From contig CANTUZ010000001.1 of assembly GCA_947846985.1 (NCBI GenBank), positions 185,588,455 through 185,652,454 of the forward strand: a stretch of 64,000 nt of DNA. The letters run 5' to 3'. The translations under genes and the position numbers were made by a program. Position 1 is the first letter of the stretch; every line of letters begins with the position of its first letter. Shown piece by piece: positions 17,311-30,544 of the stretch. Below the pieces are notes generated by a model. That model was given only the letters and a program-made list of their open reading frames with translations, did no database searches and had not been told where the DNA came from. Source of the stretch: Fratercula arctica (taxonomy: Eukaryota; Chordata; Aves; Charadriiformes; Alcidae).

Positions 17311-20300
17311 AGCAATGTGCAGGCGTGCTCAGTATCACACAGGACTGAGGCCCTGAGTCACCCTTTTCACATTTGATTGTTTCTTCACTTGCAGTAATCA
17401 GCGATTAAGATCACTGACTGAAAAAGTGCAAAGGCCCAAGGAACTCTTTAGGCCCATCCCGTTAGCACTCTTGAAACACATCTGCTGCTGGAGCCACTTG
17501 CATACAAGGGAGACGTGGAGCTGCCTGCGTACAAGGGAGACTGCATACGGCTGCTTATGGCTTCTCAGCTCAAGTTGCCAACATCCATTCACAGTTAGAA
17601 CCACTTCCACGTGAGACCAGAGCAAGTGTGTAGACAGCTGCCTTCACAGCAGAGTGCCACAACCACTCCACCAACACTTTCTGGAGTACCCCCTAAACAG
17701 AAGCAAGTAGTGGCTCCTTCAGGGGAACATTGCCATTTAATCTACTGACAGTGAAATAGTCCCAAACAAACCAATACCTGTCTCTTAAAATCTCCTACAA
17801 ACTTGATCCTGAAGCGAACTTCAGCTCATTCCAGAGCTCCATAATCCTCATCTTGAATAAACAGCTAAGTGACTAGTAAACTCCAAGCTCCAACAGCATG
17901 TGGCATAACCACTGTGCTGTATATGTTACAGTGTCTTCTGCAGACATAAGATCTCTGTTGTTGTACAGCTGCACATCTCGAGAGCCTTTGCAATACCTGG
18001 GTTCAGATAGATTTAACAACAGGCCACTGACGCTCATGTCTCTCAACAGCTGCAACTCCTATTGTTACTGAAATGACAACTTGGCTTCAGGAAACTTTCT
18101 GCTGAATAAATCTGGACAATAGTAGAGAGATGCTGGTAAGCAAGAAGAAACACTTTAACCGAGACATTATCTTCAGCTTCCATCAAAGACATCGTGGTGC
18201 TAGTCTCTGAAGTGTTGCCCAATTCTTTAGCTGGTTAGGTAGTATCAGTAGACAAAATACTTTCTTCCTCTGGTTAGCTTGCTGAGAAAATCACTCCTTT
18301 GCTCCCGATATCTACAACAGTCCACGTTCTTGTTAACCCAAAACCATCAGACTGTATCTGACTATGTGAAACTACACGTGGAGAGACTATACAGCAATAA
18401 CTAGTAGAGGGTCAGCTAGTGCAGGCATTTGCTTGCCTGCCTTGGGGTCATGTTACCATGAGAACATCAGCTTGTACTTGGTCTTGTGCTCCTCTAGAAG
18501 GAAACGGAGCTCAGTATCTACAGAGGCATGTAAGAACTGAGGACAAAACATTCTTTATAGAGACCTGTCTATGAACCGGTCAGAGGTTAGGTAAATCCAG
18601 ACACAGTGGGTATCTTCAGTAGACAATAATGCACAGACAGTAAAGGGGGAGTTTCAGAGGGAATCAAATCCATCCCTTTGCCTGACCAAAGCATCACACA
18701 ATTACTTAAACCATTCCTGACAGAGGCTTGTCCATTCACATTGTAAAATATTTAAAGGATGGAGCTTCTACAAGTCTCCTCTTCTAGTGCTTAGCAAACT
18801 ACATGGTTATTTTTTTTTCCCTGAAGTCTAACTAAAATTTTCCCTGCTGAAATTTAAGCCCATTTTTACCTGACCTACTCCTTGTGAATATGAAAAATAG
18901 TTTGTAACATTCCAATTTTTCAGTTATTTTATATTACACTAACTCTGCAAGGCAATTTTACTCTTAAGAAAGCTTTTTTATCCCCTGAGATACTTGGAAT
19001 TTTAAGACAACACTTATTCTTAAACTCCAGTATGAGTTCAGTTCACATGCTTCATCCACTGGTAACAATACAAAGCTGAACATGGGTAAAAAGCAATAAT
19101 GATGTGTGTACTCTGAATCTGGAAAAAGGGAAGACAAAATTCCAGTAGTGGCAAAAGGATTGTCACAAGTTTTGTTAGACCGCATGCTCTCGAAGGTGAT
19201 GTGCTGTGCGCTGCACACAATCCAAACTGTTCAGGAACACCAAAATGCAGTGTCAAGGTATTTGCAAAATGAGCAGAGTGGAACAATGTTGAACAAAGCA
19301 GAAGGAGCATTGTCAGAACTAGAATTATCTGAACAAAATGCCATTTTGTAGGGTTTTGATGTCTTTGGAGATAAAATATTTACTTTCATTCTACCAAAGC
19401 ATAATCTTGTAAAATTACATGTGAAATTGCCTGCAAATATGCATTTTCAGATGTAAAATTCCAAGTTTTCTCATTCATTTCACCCTGTCTGACTGGAGTT
19501 TATGCTCTGAGATTCAGAGCAAAGCAATGTGCTCCACAAAAGCTTTAGTGTTTTGAAAATGTTTATTTCGACAAAATTGCAACCAGTTTTAATTAGAACC
19601 CTGATTAAGCAAGATCTAGATAAAAAAAACAACAACTAAAGATTGGATTTATGTTTTGAACAGTAACTGAAAATCATCTGTCCAAGAAGATGCTTAACTT
19701 GATCTTCTTATAGGTTTCTAGTGCAATTTATCTTGGAAGGTCTTGGCAAATAATGGAAGTTGGATCAAAACCTTAAATCGCAGCCCAGTGCTACTGGGAT
19801 CGAGGGAACTGTTCTCTTCAATTAAGAAAAAAAAAAAAGCACATTTGGTCCATTACTTGTTAATGTTCTTATTTTTCTGACAGATTAACAAGAATACTGA
19901 GATTAAAGAGAGGGAACACAGGGGATGAATGTACTGTCGCTTCCTTGGGGATACATAAGAAATAGTAACACTATGGCCAAAGATGTTAGTCTTATTCGAG
20001 AACCCGATCAATCTTAGAATTCAAGAAAAGGTTTTTATAGACTCTGTTTCCTATCCTTTCTCTAGTTTCTGGGCCATGCTTCAGCAATCGAAATGCTGCC
20101 CACGATTCACTGATGAGCCAGCAAAACCCCTGAATGGTAATGAGAACCTTCCAGTGGAAACAGTCACAGCACAGTGCTGCTGCTAATTTATCACTGCGAG
20201 GCAAACCGCATTACACACAAGGGTGAAAGGACAATTTAAAAATCGATTGCCTGCCAATTTAAAAATCTATTAATAATTATGGGTTTGCTTTTCAAGTTCT

Positions 20301-21351
20301 GCACTGCTCATTTAATCTTAATATCTTCTTCACCACATAACTGACTTTGGAAAATTGTGCTTGTCTACAAGGTGACACGGAATTTTGAAATTCACAGACA
20401 CCCTTTGCTCCTCAGCAAAAGCTCACGGCTGACTCATTAACTTCCAATAATGCTTTAGTTTTCTTCTGAATGGAACACTGAAGCATTTTCTTCTGAAGAC
20501 CTCTCCCTGAGTCCTCAAAATCATATGGGTAGATATGTAGGTGATAACAATAATATTTTTATTGGTTTTTCAACAGAAGGTGTGATGTGGGTTCTAGTTC
20601 TTTTTGTGCGTCATCAGTGACTGACTGACTTTGCACCCTGAAGCAAGCTTAAATAACTAGATAATGGAGAAAAAGCCTGCTACCTGTAAACCAATAATAA
20701 CAAACACAGAATTTAATAGTGTTATTTTCAATAGAATTTTAGGTGTGGTGTTTTTTTAAAAAAACAACATCAACCAACCTATTGTGGAGTGGAAGGAAAG
20801 TTTCCTTACAAGTGCTTCTTGTAGACACTCATCCGTAAGATTTTATTCAGATTGGTGTGCCTGAGCTGCTACGTTGACCTGGAGCAGCTCTTGGGTTGCA
20901 CTTCTTGCTTGACACGAATATAAGTGAATGACTTTAAAAGAGAGGTCCCTGAGGTCCCAGCGTTTTGGGGCTGTTTTGAACTACCTTCAGCTTCATACAA
21001 AAATCCGCAGACGGAGGATCGCTTAGCTATTGACAGCGAGTGAGTCAGCTTGCTGAAGTGCATGGGGAGTGAATGAAATCTAGTGAACTGATTCAGCACC
21101 TATAAATAAATACTGACTGACTCATACAGGCCTCTTCCTCGAGGAACAGTGGTCATAACATGACACCAAGATAAGATAAGCTCATAAAAAAGGAAACAGC
21201 CCCCAGAGTTTTGCTTAATGCTTTTCATGTTTTCGTGTCTTCCCCAAGTAGTCCTCTCCAGTCTGAGCAAGTATGTCCAGGTCTTTACTCAAGAACCTCA
21301 GCTGAGGGAAACAGAAAGCACTGGCCAGTTCCTGGCAGGCCTGTTGAAACC
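17311..21351. other. Intergenic, no gene supported
   Basis: About 4 kb without coding signal. Notable items: near-duplicate tgcatacaagggagac / tgcgtacaagggagac at 17500-17550, a poly-A run at about 19829-19840, and several AP-1-type sites at 20430-21124. Confidence 0.6.
20430..21124. promoter_or_regulatory. Loose cluster of AP-1-type sites
   Basis: TGACTCA at 20430-20436, TGAGTCAGC at 21041-21049 and TGACTCA at 21118-21124, plus TGACTGACTGAC near 20620. A TATAAAT at 21101-21107 sits beside the last site. This could be an enhancer or weak promoter 1-2 kb left of the CpG island. Short motifs occur by chance, so this is weak. Confidence 0.25.
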
Positions 21352-22139
21352 GTATCACAGAACCACAGAATTGTCTAGGTTGGAAGGGACCTTTAAATAA
21401 TCGAGTCCAACCATTAACCTAACACTAACAAAACCACCACTAAACCATGTCCCTAAGCACCATGTCTACCCATCTTTTCAATACCTCCAGGGATGGCGAT
21501 TCCACCACTTCCCTGGGCAGCCTGTTCCAGTGTTTGATAACCCTTTCAGTGAAGAAGTTTTTCCTAATATCCAGTCTAAACCTCCCCTGGCGCAGCTTGA
21601 GGCTGTTTCCTCTTGTCCTATTGCCTGTTACTTGTGAGACGAGACTGACCCCCACCTCGCTACAGCCTCCTGTCAGGTAGTTGTAGAGGGCAATGAGGTC
21701 TCCCCTCAGCCTCCTGTTCTCCAGGCTAAACAACCCCAGCTCCCTCAGCTGCTCCTCATTAAGACTTGTTCTCCAGACCCCTCACCAGCTTCGTTGCCCT
21801 TCTCTGGACCTGCTCCAGCACCTCAATGTCTTCCTTGTAGTGAGGGGCCCAAAACTGAACACAGCACTCCAGGTGGGGCCTCCCCAGTGCCGAGTACAGG
21901 AGGATGATCACTTCCCTGGTGCTGCTGGCCACGCTATTCCTGATAACAGGCTAGGGTGCTGTTGGCCACCTTGGCCACCTGGGCACACTGCTGGCTCATA
22001 TTCAGCCGACTGCTGACCAACACCCCCAGGTCCTTTTCCACCGGGCATCTCTCCAGCCGCTCTTCCCCAAGGCTGTAGCGCTGCATGGGGTTGTTGTGAC
22101 TCAAATGCAGGACCCAGCACTTGGCCTTGTATCTCACCT
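21352..22139 (-). mobile_element. CR1 LINE fragment, largest in the window
   Basis: Begins on the plus strand with atcacagaaccacagaattg and aggttggaagggaccttt, the reverse complement of a CR1 3' end. The minus strand has recognisable stretches of the CR1 ORF2 C-terminus, including [20 protein letters not shown] and [20 protein letters not shown] in the open frame 21440-21733, and further reverse-transcriptase-derived text in 21934-22137. Frames are split, so it is inactive. It ends about 90 bases before the CpG island. Confidence 0.95.
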
Positions 22140-22224
22140 TCCTATGTCTGTGTCCGCAGTGCCCGAGCAGGCCCTGAGAACGGTAGGTATATTTTTGTCG
22201 GTCGTACTAGAAAGATCTTCCATT

Positions 22225-22765
22225 TCTTAGCACTTGGTGGCCTCCGCGGTAACGGGAAGCCTGCCGGCAACGACAAACAGGCCGAAGAAAAAACAGAACG
22301 TGGCTGTCAATGTAAACCGCAGCTTCACTTCCAGGCGCTGCAGCGCTCTCTTCCCGGCTCTACGCTGCTGCTGCCGCCGACATCACCCAGGCCGACTCGG
22401 CCCCGCCGCCCTCCCGGGCCCCTCAGGGCGAGGGCGCCCAGCGGCTCCGCGGCGGACGGGGGAGACCCCTGGCGGCCGCCGGCGCCGCCCGCAGCCGGGG
22501 CGGGGTGGGCGCGCCCGGGGCCTGAGGGCGGCAGGGAGGGGAAAGGGCCGAATCCCTTGAGGAGGAGCCCCGGGCAGCGCCGCGGGAAGCCTGGTGCGAC
22601 ACGAAAGAGCGGGGGAGGCGGCGCGGGGGACGGGGCCCTTTTGCAGCGGAATAACCCAAAATGTCGAGTGAGGTTCTGGTCGGGCGGGGGGGGGCCCGCA
22701 GAGGGGAGCGCAGAAGTACCCGGTGCGAGGGTAAATGAGACGCCGCCGTGCGCTAAAGCCAAAAG
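22225..22765. promoter_or_regulatory. Orphan CpG island
   Basis: About 540 bases with very high G+C and dense CpG (for example ggcggccgccggcgccgccc, gggcgcgcccggggcc), unlike the roughly 40 percent G+C around it. In vertebrates such islands usually mark a promoter or an unmethylated regulatory element. No coding exon of a known gene starts here on either strand: the long open frames (22325-22762 minus, 22234-22560 plus) are Pro/Gly/Arg/Ala-rich products of base composition. A noncoding RNA promoter or a noncoding first exon of an unrecognised gene are the main options. Confidence 0.8.
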
Positions 22766-22871
22766 GGCGCTGCTGTCAGAAAAGCCTGATTTTCTTCAAT
22801 GGCTCTCTTTTTTTCTTCTCCCCACCCCCCTCCCCAAGGGCAGCAGTAATGCCTTTTTAATGAGTTTTTAG

Positions 22872-22908
22872 ATGCCAGTTGCTGTTTTGATGGAACCAGT
22901 CACGTCAG
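22872..22908 (+). other. Possible short first coding exon next to the CpG island
   Basis: ATG at 22872 (poor Kozak, ttagATGc) opens MPVAVLMEPVTS and reaches a consensus donor TCAG|GTACTT at 22909. It lies about 100 bases right of the island, where a first exon would be expected. No downstream exon of matching phase was identified, so this is only an exon-like signal. Confidence 0.15.
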
Positions 22909-22909
22909 G

Positions 22910-25900
22910 TACTTGCCAGGAGAAAGAGCGAGGAGGGTTGGCAAAAGCACTGCTGATCAAAGACATTAACTTAAAAAGAGAGAAATACGAAGGTCCTAAT
23001 GTAAATTTTCCTTTCAGTATTTGCAGTCCCATCCCTGCTGACTCCCTCGTCCTCGGTCTGTGAAGCTGCTCTGCCGCGCACCGCAGCGGTATGCACAGGG
23101 GCTCGTGACCAAATCAAGCCTAAAAACGAATTAAACAGCCCAAGTGTCTTTTGAAACGTCCCTGAGCGTTTCAGTATTCCCCTTCACTGTAAACACGGCA
23201 GCCTTTCAGGAGAACGAGGAAGAGCAATGCCAAGGTGAAGCCTGCGCTGCCCTCCCACCCTGGGGAAGGAAGGAAAGAGCCGGGGCCAGAGGATGAAGAT
23301 GGACAGGTGATGGTGGTGTCGGATGAGTCAGCCCCAGGAAATGTGGACCTCTCAAGTATCTGCTTTCCGGATGTTCGGGGCAGCGCTGGGGTAAGGACTG
23401 TCACAGGAGGAACCTCAGCCCATCCTGGAGATGGGGAGTGGGCGTTTTCTGGCCAGCAGAGCCTGTTACATGCGTTCCTAGGAAAAGGTCTGTGGTGGCC
23501 CCTGTGGACATTGTAAATGCAGCCCTTCCTGGGGGCAGGTGAAGCAGGAGCCAGGGAACCCTGCGCTGAGCATGCGGCATTTGCCAGGCCTGGAAGCTGG
23601 GATAGTGTTTTCTGAGAGTGGTTAACTTGGATCTCACTAGGCTGTTCAGCACTGGTTTTTCTTCCTTCAGATCTGTTATAAAATGACATTCTGCCAGTGA
23701 CTGGAATGGCCATTAACACGCTGATGGAGAATGGGCTGCTAATCCTATTAGACAATCATTGACATGGAGGCACACACTTAAGTCATTACTTTGACAAGGG
23801 TTAGGCATATGCGTTGATTTGGGGGAGATGTAGGCCCTCTTGAAAATTATTATAATGCAAGGGGCAATTTTATATTCATGATCTATCCGCTCATTTTGAG
23901 ATGGAGAATTTCTTATGCCACTTAAAGAACTCTTCCCAATACTCTGCAAGGCTAGTAAAGATGAAGCTATTTCTTTTAATAAATGACCTCCATTGTGCTT
24001 GATAGACCAACATTTCCCTTTCCATAAGAATATGGGGTTTGTAGTTTGAATTTCTGCCATCCTACTGAGGTAGCTACACTAGCTGTACCAGTGTGATGTT
24101 ATTACGCAATACCTGCCATCCCAAAGTAGCCAGCAAACTGCCTGTTTCTTCTCTTGCTAGGAGCAGTTTAATACTCCAGAGTGAGCTACTCAAAATGGGT
24201 TGTACCTCTCACCACTGAGAGACTGCAGTCTCCTCTGCATTCATATTTCCTTCTGGGGGACCTCTGTCTGGGGCCAGTCCTTGCAGGGTAGCTGCCATCT
24301 GACTGATTTCTCTGTTCTGAGTGGTTGTAACCTGTTGCAGTTTAAGACTTTTCAAGACAAACTCTTGCTTAAAGCTGTCATTCTGGTATATAAGGAATTT
24401 CGACTGGTATTTATAGTCAATTTAGCTATCCATCTTGGCAGAAAGTGAAGCATCTTATTTGTAACAGATATCGTCGTGATTCTGTGCATCTTAGGGCAGA
24501 GCCCTGTTTCCATTTAAAGAACTGCAGGCTCCACATTTTTGCAACCACAAAAGTATTACACAGGCTAATTGGAAGGGAAAGACACCCTTGCCAAACAGTT
24601 GATATAGTCTCCTATCCTTTTCTTAGGAATAACAAGCACTAATACCATTACTTGGCATTCAATAAACTATTTGGAAAACTTTCCATCGTGGTTCTCCTTG
24701 CCAGCTCCAGGTGTAAAGTAAAAAGTCTTTATAGTTTTTAGTCTTTATGGAAGTTTCCAACAATTTGTGTTGTATAGCTTAGTTCTAGTTCTTCGTTAGG
24801 TATCTAAAAAAGCAATGGGGTTTCTCATTTCTAATTAATTTACCTCTTTGGGAGATTCTTTTATGAATCCTGCAGACTATACTTCTTACCTGCTGTTAAT
24901 TTCTTGCCAGCTACTCATGCACTGTATTTTCTTGTTCCTCTGGCAAGAACATAAATTTCATATGAAAGCCCTAACTACAGATACGTTTACTTGAAATGTT
25001 CTCTTTCTCAAATGTGTTTTTTTCCATATAAATGGTACAACTTTAACAAGTGTCACTGAGAGCTGCATTCAAATGCCCTGTAATTTGAGAGCTATAGCCC
25101 TCATCTCGGAAATAGGAAGCAATAGTTGAAATCTCTTTAAGCCTGACACATAATAGCTGAGCAAATGGACAAAGCACGAGAGGGGACACTAATGCTACCA
25201 TTGCCTTTTTTTATCCTATGTAGACCGTGATTCATCAGATGTGCTCTAAAAAAAATGAGCAGATTGGGCACTGTAGGAGAGAGAGATGTGCAAACAGCTC
25301 ATTTCTGAATCCTGGCAGACCTTAGCTGTGAACTAGATGCTAACTGATCAGCATTGCCAGGAGAGGGTATTTAGATACTCAGGGAGATTTTCTGCCACAA
25401 AGATGTGTCTGCATGCTTGCAACGTTACACGGCAAATTAGCTGGAGTTTTGAAGATCTCAGTTTTGAGCACAGATGAATGAAGTGGCAGTTAGCTGGAAA
25501 TAAGGTCCTTGAAAAAAGCTGTATCCTGGAACTCAGTCCAAAGGATTAGGAAGATAACCAAACAGGGTGAGGATCTCTCAGGATCTCTGTGGCACTCAAA
25601 TCCCAGTAACTCATAGAGGTTTTATAAATCCTGAAGGTGACTAAGCGTCATGATGACAGCCTTTTGTAAATCTACACCTTAATCTCCCTGGGCTGTACAT
25701 CTCCAGGTGTGAAGCGGAGGTAGTAGCATATTCCTTCTTCAAAGAGGTATTATGGGGATAAACTAAATACTGTGAAGCATCTAGTGATAAGAACCAGATA
25801 ATGTCATATTTTTTTCCAGGGAAAACAATAGGAAAGATCCGACTGGGTTCAACAGGCACAGGATTTTCCTCAGAGTTGCTATTCCACCTGGATGATGTGA

Positions 25901-28900
25901 AAGGAAGAGAGCTTCTTATTCTGTTGCTCTTACCTCTGGCAGTTCATACTCAGAACTGGATCTGAAAAGTAGTTTCTTCTCATCTGAGGCCAAAGGAGGC
26001 ATCACTTGCTCACTTTGGAACAGGTGGGAAGGGAGAAGATGCTCTGTAGGTGTGCAAGGGGTAGAGACTTTCTTGGCGATAATACAAAGAGGTGACAATG
26101 GCACCACTTGCCTTTGTCTTTCTTTAACCTTCTCCCTTCTGGAACTTTCCCCCTGACTTCATTTGGCATTTCAGTCTTGGCACCTAAAGCGCAGAGCATC
26201 CTGACACAGAACATTGGATGAATGAGTATGGTGGGTTTTGGCATAGTGTGCAGTGGAGTGTGCACCTGAGTGGGGATCAGGGCTCCCTGCGAAGCAAATG
26301 GGCTGCAGGGAAACAGTGACATTCATTGGCAGATCTTGTTCTAAAGCTTTTCAACTTCCCTTTCACATTACAAATCATTGAATTAAAAAAACCAACACCA
26401 CAGAGACATACAATTAATGATGTACACTGAAACATATGTTTTGTGGAATATGAAACGTTCCGAAACCTTCAAGGGGAGCTGTATACACCTGGGTGCACTC
26501 ACCAGTGCATGGAAAAAAGAAAACTTCTTCAATAATGAGTGTTGGCGAAAGGGGGAGGTTTAAAACAGGCACTGGAGAGAAATCTGTGAACAAAGCTTTT
26601 CAGGATACAATACAGACTTTTCCCACTAGGTGGTGGAAATCTGCCACTATCCAGAGCTTTTAAAAAACAGTAAAAACCCCAAATAATTATGAAGGGCAGG
26701 CTGAATTAAGATAGAAAATAGCTGTAATAACAGCTTACGATGTATCGATTAAAATGAGTTCTCTGCCTGTCGAAGAGACAATCATAGAAAATTATTCTTA
26801 ATGCTATCCCTGACACAAAGGCAAAAATGTCAGTTAGGGAGGTTTTCTGATGTTTTAGAAAAGGAAATGAAAGGATAATTTAATCTAAATGAATTCTTTC
26901 ACCCTCTATGGAGGGACTGTCATCTGTAATTTCAGACCATAGGAACTCAGGAAACAAATCTCTCATGCATTTATTTATCTTCAACTGCCAAAATATATTT
27001 TTAAAATTAGTGATTTTAATTAACGTGCTTCATAGATCTCCCACAGCCCAAGACTCGCTGCCGTGCAAGCATTGTTTCTAGAGGTGTCCTCATGGTGGCA
27101 GCAAAACGATCAATTATTTAACACCAACAGATTTGAAAATGACACAATTTTCTGTTGTTCTTGGCGTAATTCGTGGCTGGAACAGCAGAGACAAAGCACA
27201 TGCTCTGGTGCTAACATCACAGAAGGAACAAGGATTTGCAGAGTCACTTGCTGCTTCTAACACAGCACTGACAGACAACTGCTGCTGACTTTATTCCACC
27301 CTTCTTTCTTTAAAGCTACTCCCAAGCTGTACCTGACATATGATTCATGTTTTAAGATGAAAGCAACTATCACGGACACAGTTTTCAAAGATATTAAGGA
27401 CCTGCTCTTTTCACTGAAATTCATGGCTGTTATCTCAATGGCAATTCACACATCCCATAGAATGAAGTCATCAACACACCATTTTGGAAAAAAAAAAAGA
27501 AAAAAGGAGATGGTGAGATACTGATTTAAAGAAGCTGTCATTTAGATAGTGAGCTTGCCCTCATAGAAGAGGATACAATAAATCATGTTATTGTTAATGT
27601 CATTCTGAGCATGCTGCGTTCACCTTCTGATCCATTTTATCAGACCCTATATTGAAAAAATCCAATCTTATAAAGTATAACCGGTGTTTACGTCTTGTTT
27701 CCCGGAAAAGTATCAGACCCGAACGCAGCCCTAATGTGCTTCTGCCCAGTGCCATCATTATGAGTGTTGAGTTCTGCTCATCACACAAAAATATTTCTTC
27801 ATTTATGCATAGACAGACCTCAGTCTTGCTGTTGAATTCCTTGATTTCTTCTTGGCATCTATCATAAAAGTTTCCCATAGTTGGGCTAAAAGGCTGAACT
27901 CTTCAGAGGACTGGGATGAGACTTCAGTTAATGAGTTACAGCTAGTCAATACTCTTCTCGTCCTGTCAATGAGGGTCACACCAACGCTGCTCCTTCATGT
28001 CATTGCCAGGGAATATGATCTTGTCATCTGATCTCTCTCCTTGGCCTGCCTGCTTGATCTCTGAGCAGCCTACATGTTGCATGGCTACCCCACCGATCTG
28101 CGCAATAGCTGTGATACTTGCTCTTTCTGCCAAAGAGATCTTGCATTCCTAAGTACGATCAGCAAAGTTGCCCCTGCCATCTTCAGAAACACCTGCCTCT
28201 GCACCGTTCCCCTTCTACCTCTCTCCTCTCCTCCCGGAGTCCGACAGCGATTTCTGACTGCAGATATGCAGCGATGTGCAAGCAGGGAGGCTGTGCAGGA
28301 CTAGTCCGGCTTCATCCCCAGTAACCTAGTAGCCAGAGAGTGCCAGCCCTGCTGTCCAGGCGGGTGTTTTTATTTGAGTACTTTTGTTGGGTGGGTTCTC
28401 AAATTTAATTAGTTGGGGTGGTATCAGCTGTCTTTCTGCTGCTTCTGTTCTCCTTTGTCCCGTCAGGGATTGGATTTGGATCAATCATCTTAGGTAAATA
28501 TCTTGACTAGTATATAGTAACTAGGCCTTTTTCCTAAATCACAGTATCTGTTACTTTTGTCATTTTCGGAACATCAAAGCATTTCTTTTCCTGCTCTCAC
28601 AGTCTTCTATACATGTATCACATTCAGTTAAAATTTACCTTCAGTATTGCTGTTGATAGGATGAATGGCGACTGAAAACAGTCTAATGGCAAGCTTGCCT
28701 CTGTATCCCTGTACTCAGTAGGATGGGGTGGGAATGCTCTGTGTGACCTACTGTACTCACAGGTCATTTTAGCTCTGCCGTATCTCTGCTGTTAGAGATG
28801 TGTGCACAGGAAACAGCCACCAGCAAGTTGTGTCCTTCTTCATCCCATAAACCTTATGCTGTGCAGCAGAAACAGATCTGTGAAGTTCCTAGCTGGCTAA

Positions 28901-30544
28901 GTAATTAAAAATAAGCCTTAAAAATGCTAGAAATAGCAAGGTTTCTTTATATATATACATATATGTGTGTGTATATATATATACGAAGAGGTTTTTCTGT
29001 ATGAAGGCCATTTTGTTGCCTTTGTGATGCTTAGTGGATTACGAAATTAAGCTGTACTATGCAGTAAGTGTGGCTGGCTACTATCACAAGAATTTTGGAA
29101 AAAGAAATTCACAGCCAAGTGGAAAACAAAACATAAAACATGTTAGCACCTTTCGAGAGAATGACCATGAACTCCAGCACTGGTAGTGGTAACCAGAAAA
29201 GGGCTTGTTCAATTATGTTTCCTTTAAGAGCCTTTCTCATCACCTTTCCTTTCCCCGAATAAAGCGATTGTGCCAGGAAACCTGGTTACACTGATCTCCA
29301 GCCTGATTGCCAAAAAATAATGGAGAATACAGTGGTTATTCTGAAACTAGTGTAACATGCTCTTCCATGAATTGACCATTCATGTACTTGGGTGACGGAT
29401 GAAGTTGGTATACTTTTTCTGCTTTTTTCTTTTTTTTTGAGATGAATATTTGGTTGCTGTGAACTGAAATCTAAGCAAACAAGTATGCTGGCTACATATA
29501 CATTACAACGGGAAGTCCAGATCTGAACTGAAATGCAGTGCTATAGCGATGAGTGACAGAAAATCTCAAGTTAGCTATAGCCATAACTAGGTTACTTTTC
29601 TCCTGTTAATTAAAAGTTTTGTTCTTTTTCCTGGGTGTTTTTTATGGACCGCTGATAACCACAGCAAATAATATTGCAGTGGAAATGCTAATAAAGGAGG
29701 CAGTTATTCCCTGTTTATTTGATTTCTGGAGCGTCATTCAAAAAGTTATTTGGAGAACTGAAGATAGCCTCTTTTTTTTTTTGTTCTGTCTAAATATAAG
29801 GAGTAGGAGCTCTGCATTCCACAGATACTCTGTAATAATTTCCAGAAATCCATTATTCATTAAATGTTACACCTAATTTTAGGTTTCTCATTTTGCGATG
29901 TTATCGTTCACCCTCAAAAATGTGGTATCACTTACATAAAGGTTGTTTTAGAGGCTTCTATTATACAGAATCACATTAGCAATCCAAACCATTTCTTCTC
30001 TGTGCACAGACTTCCAGCCAGGATGGTATTATTAAAATGCAGAAGTTATAGTACTTCTCTTCAACTTTATTTGCCTTTTAACAGTTCTGGTAAAGTACTG
30101 CTTCGTTTGCAAATGCTTCCTATCATGAAAATGGAATATATCAACACTAAATTGTCTTGACTCAGCTGGCTTGGGTGCACTTGCAGCAACATCTATCTCA
30201 GATTGTGGTGCTCACCCAAGACAGTAAGTAGTGCGGGGGCAAGGCAGTGCTGAAGGCCATACTGTAACAGCTGCATTTCTCTGAGGACAGACACTAGTTA
30301 ATTTTAATTTAGGGTTCACACAGCTTTATGAATCAGGCATTTGGCTGCAGAAGAGACAAAATTCAGAGCCTATAATACTAATTGCCACAATGTGATTATA
30401 ATCTCAGGGTTCAGGGCAAACTCAGTTCCAAGTAATGGCTTTATACCTCTGCATCTTACAGTTTCTTTTGCAAATCAGTGAGTATATGTGAAAACATTTG
30501 CAACCTTTATTATATAACTTCTCTGTAAAGTCTAATGTAGGCTT
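22910..30544. other. Intergenic or intronic, no gene supported
   Basis: About 7.6 kb. The long minus-strand frame at 23171-23755 (194 codons) lies in a GC-richer shoulder of the CpG island and overlaps open frames on the other strand. It has no domain and is not called. A TA/TG microsatellite lies at 28948-28984. A TGAGTCA site lies at 23324-23330. Confidence 0.6.
28948..28984. repeat. TA/TG dinucleotide microsatellite
   Basis: tatatatatacatatatgtg followed by tgtgtatatatatata; partly self-complementary. Confidence 0.9.

Noticed and set aside
21440..22137. Protein-like frames on the minus strand
   Set aside because: They are remnants of the CR1 reverse transcriptase ORF, not host genes.
22325..22762. 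145-codon minus-strand frame in the CpG island
   Set aside because: Pro/Gly/Arg/Ala-rich composition follows from GC content; equally open frames exist on the other strand over the same bases.
23171..23755. 194-codon minus-strand open frame
   Set aside because: Lies in the GC-rich shoulder of the CpG island, overlaps open frames on the plus strand, and shows no domain, no promoter-proximal logic and no recognised homologue.
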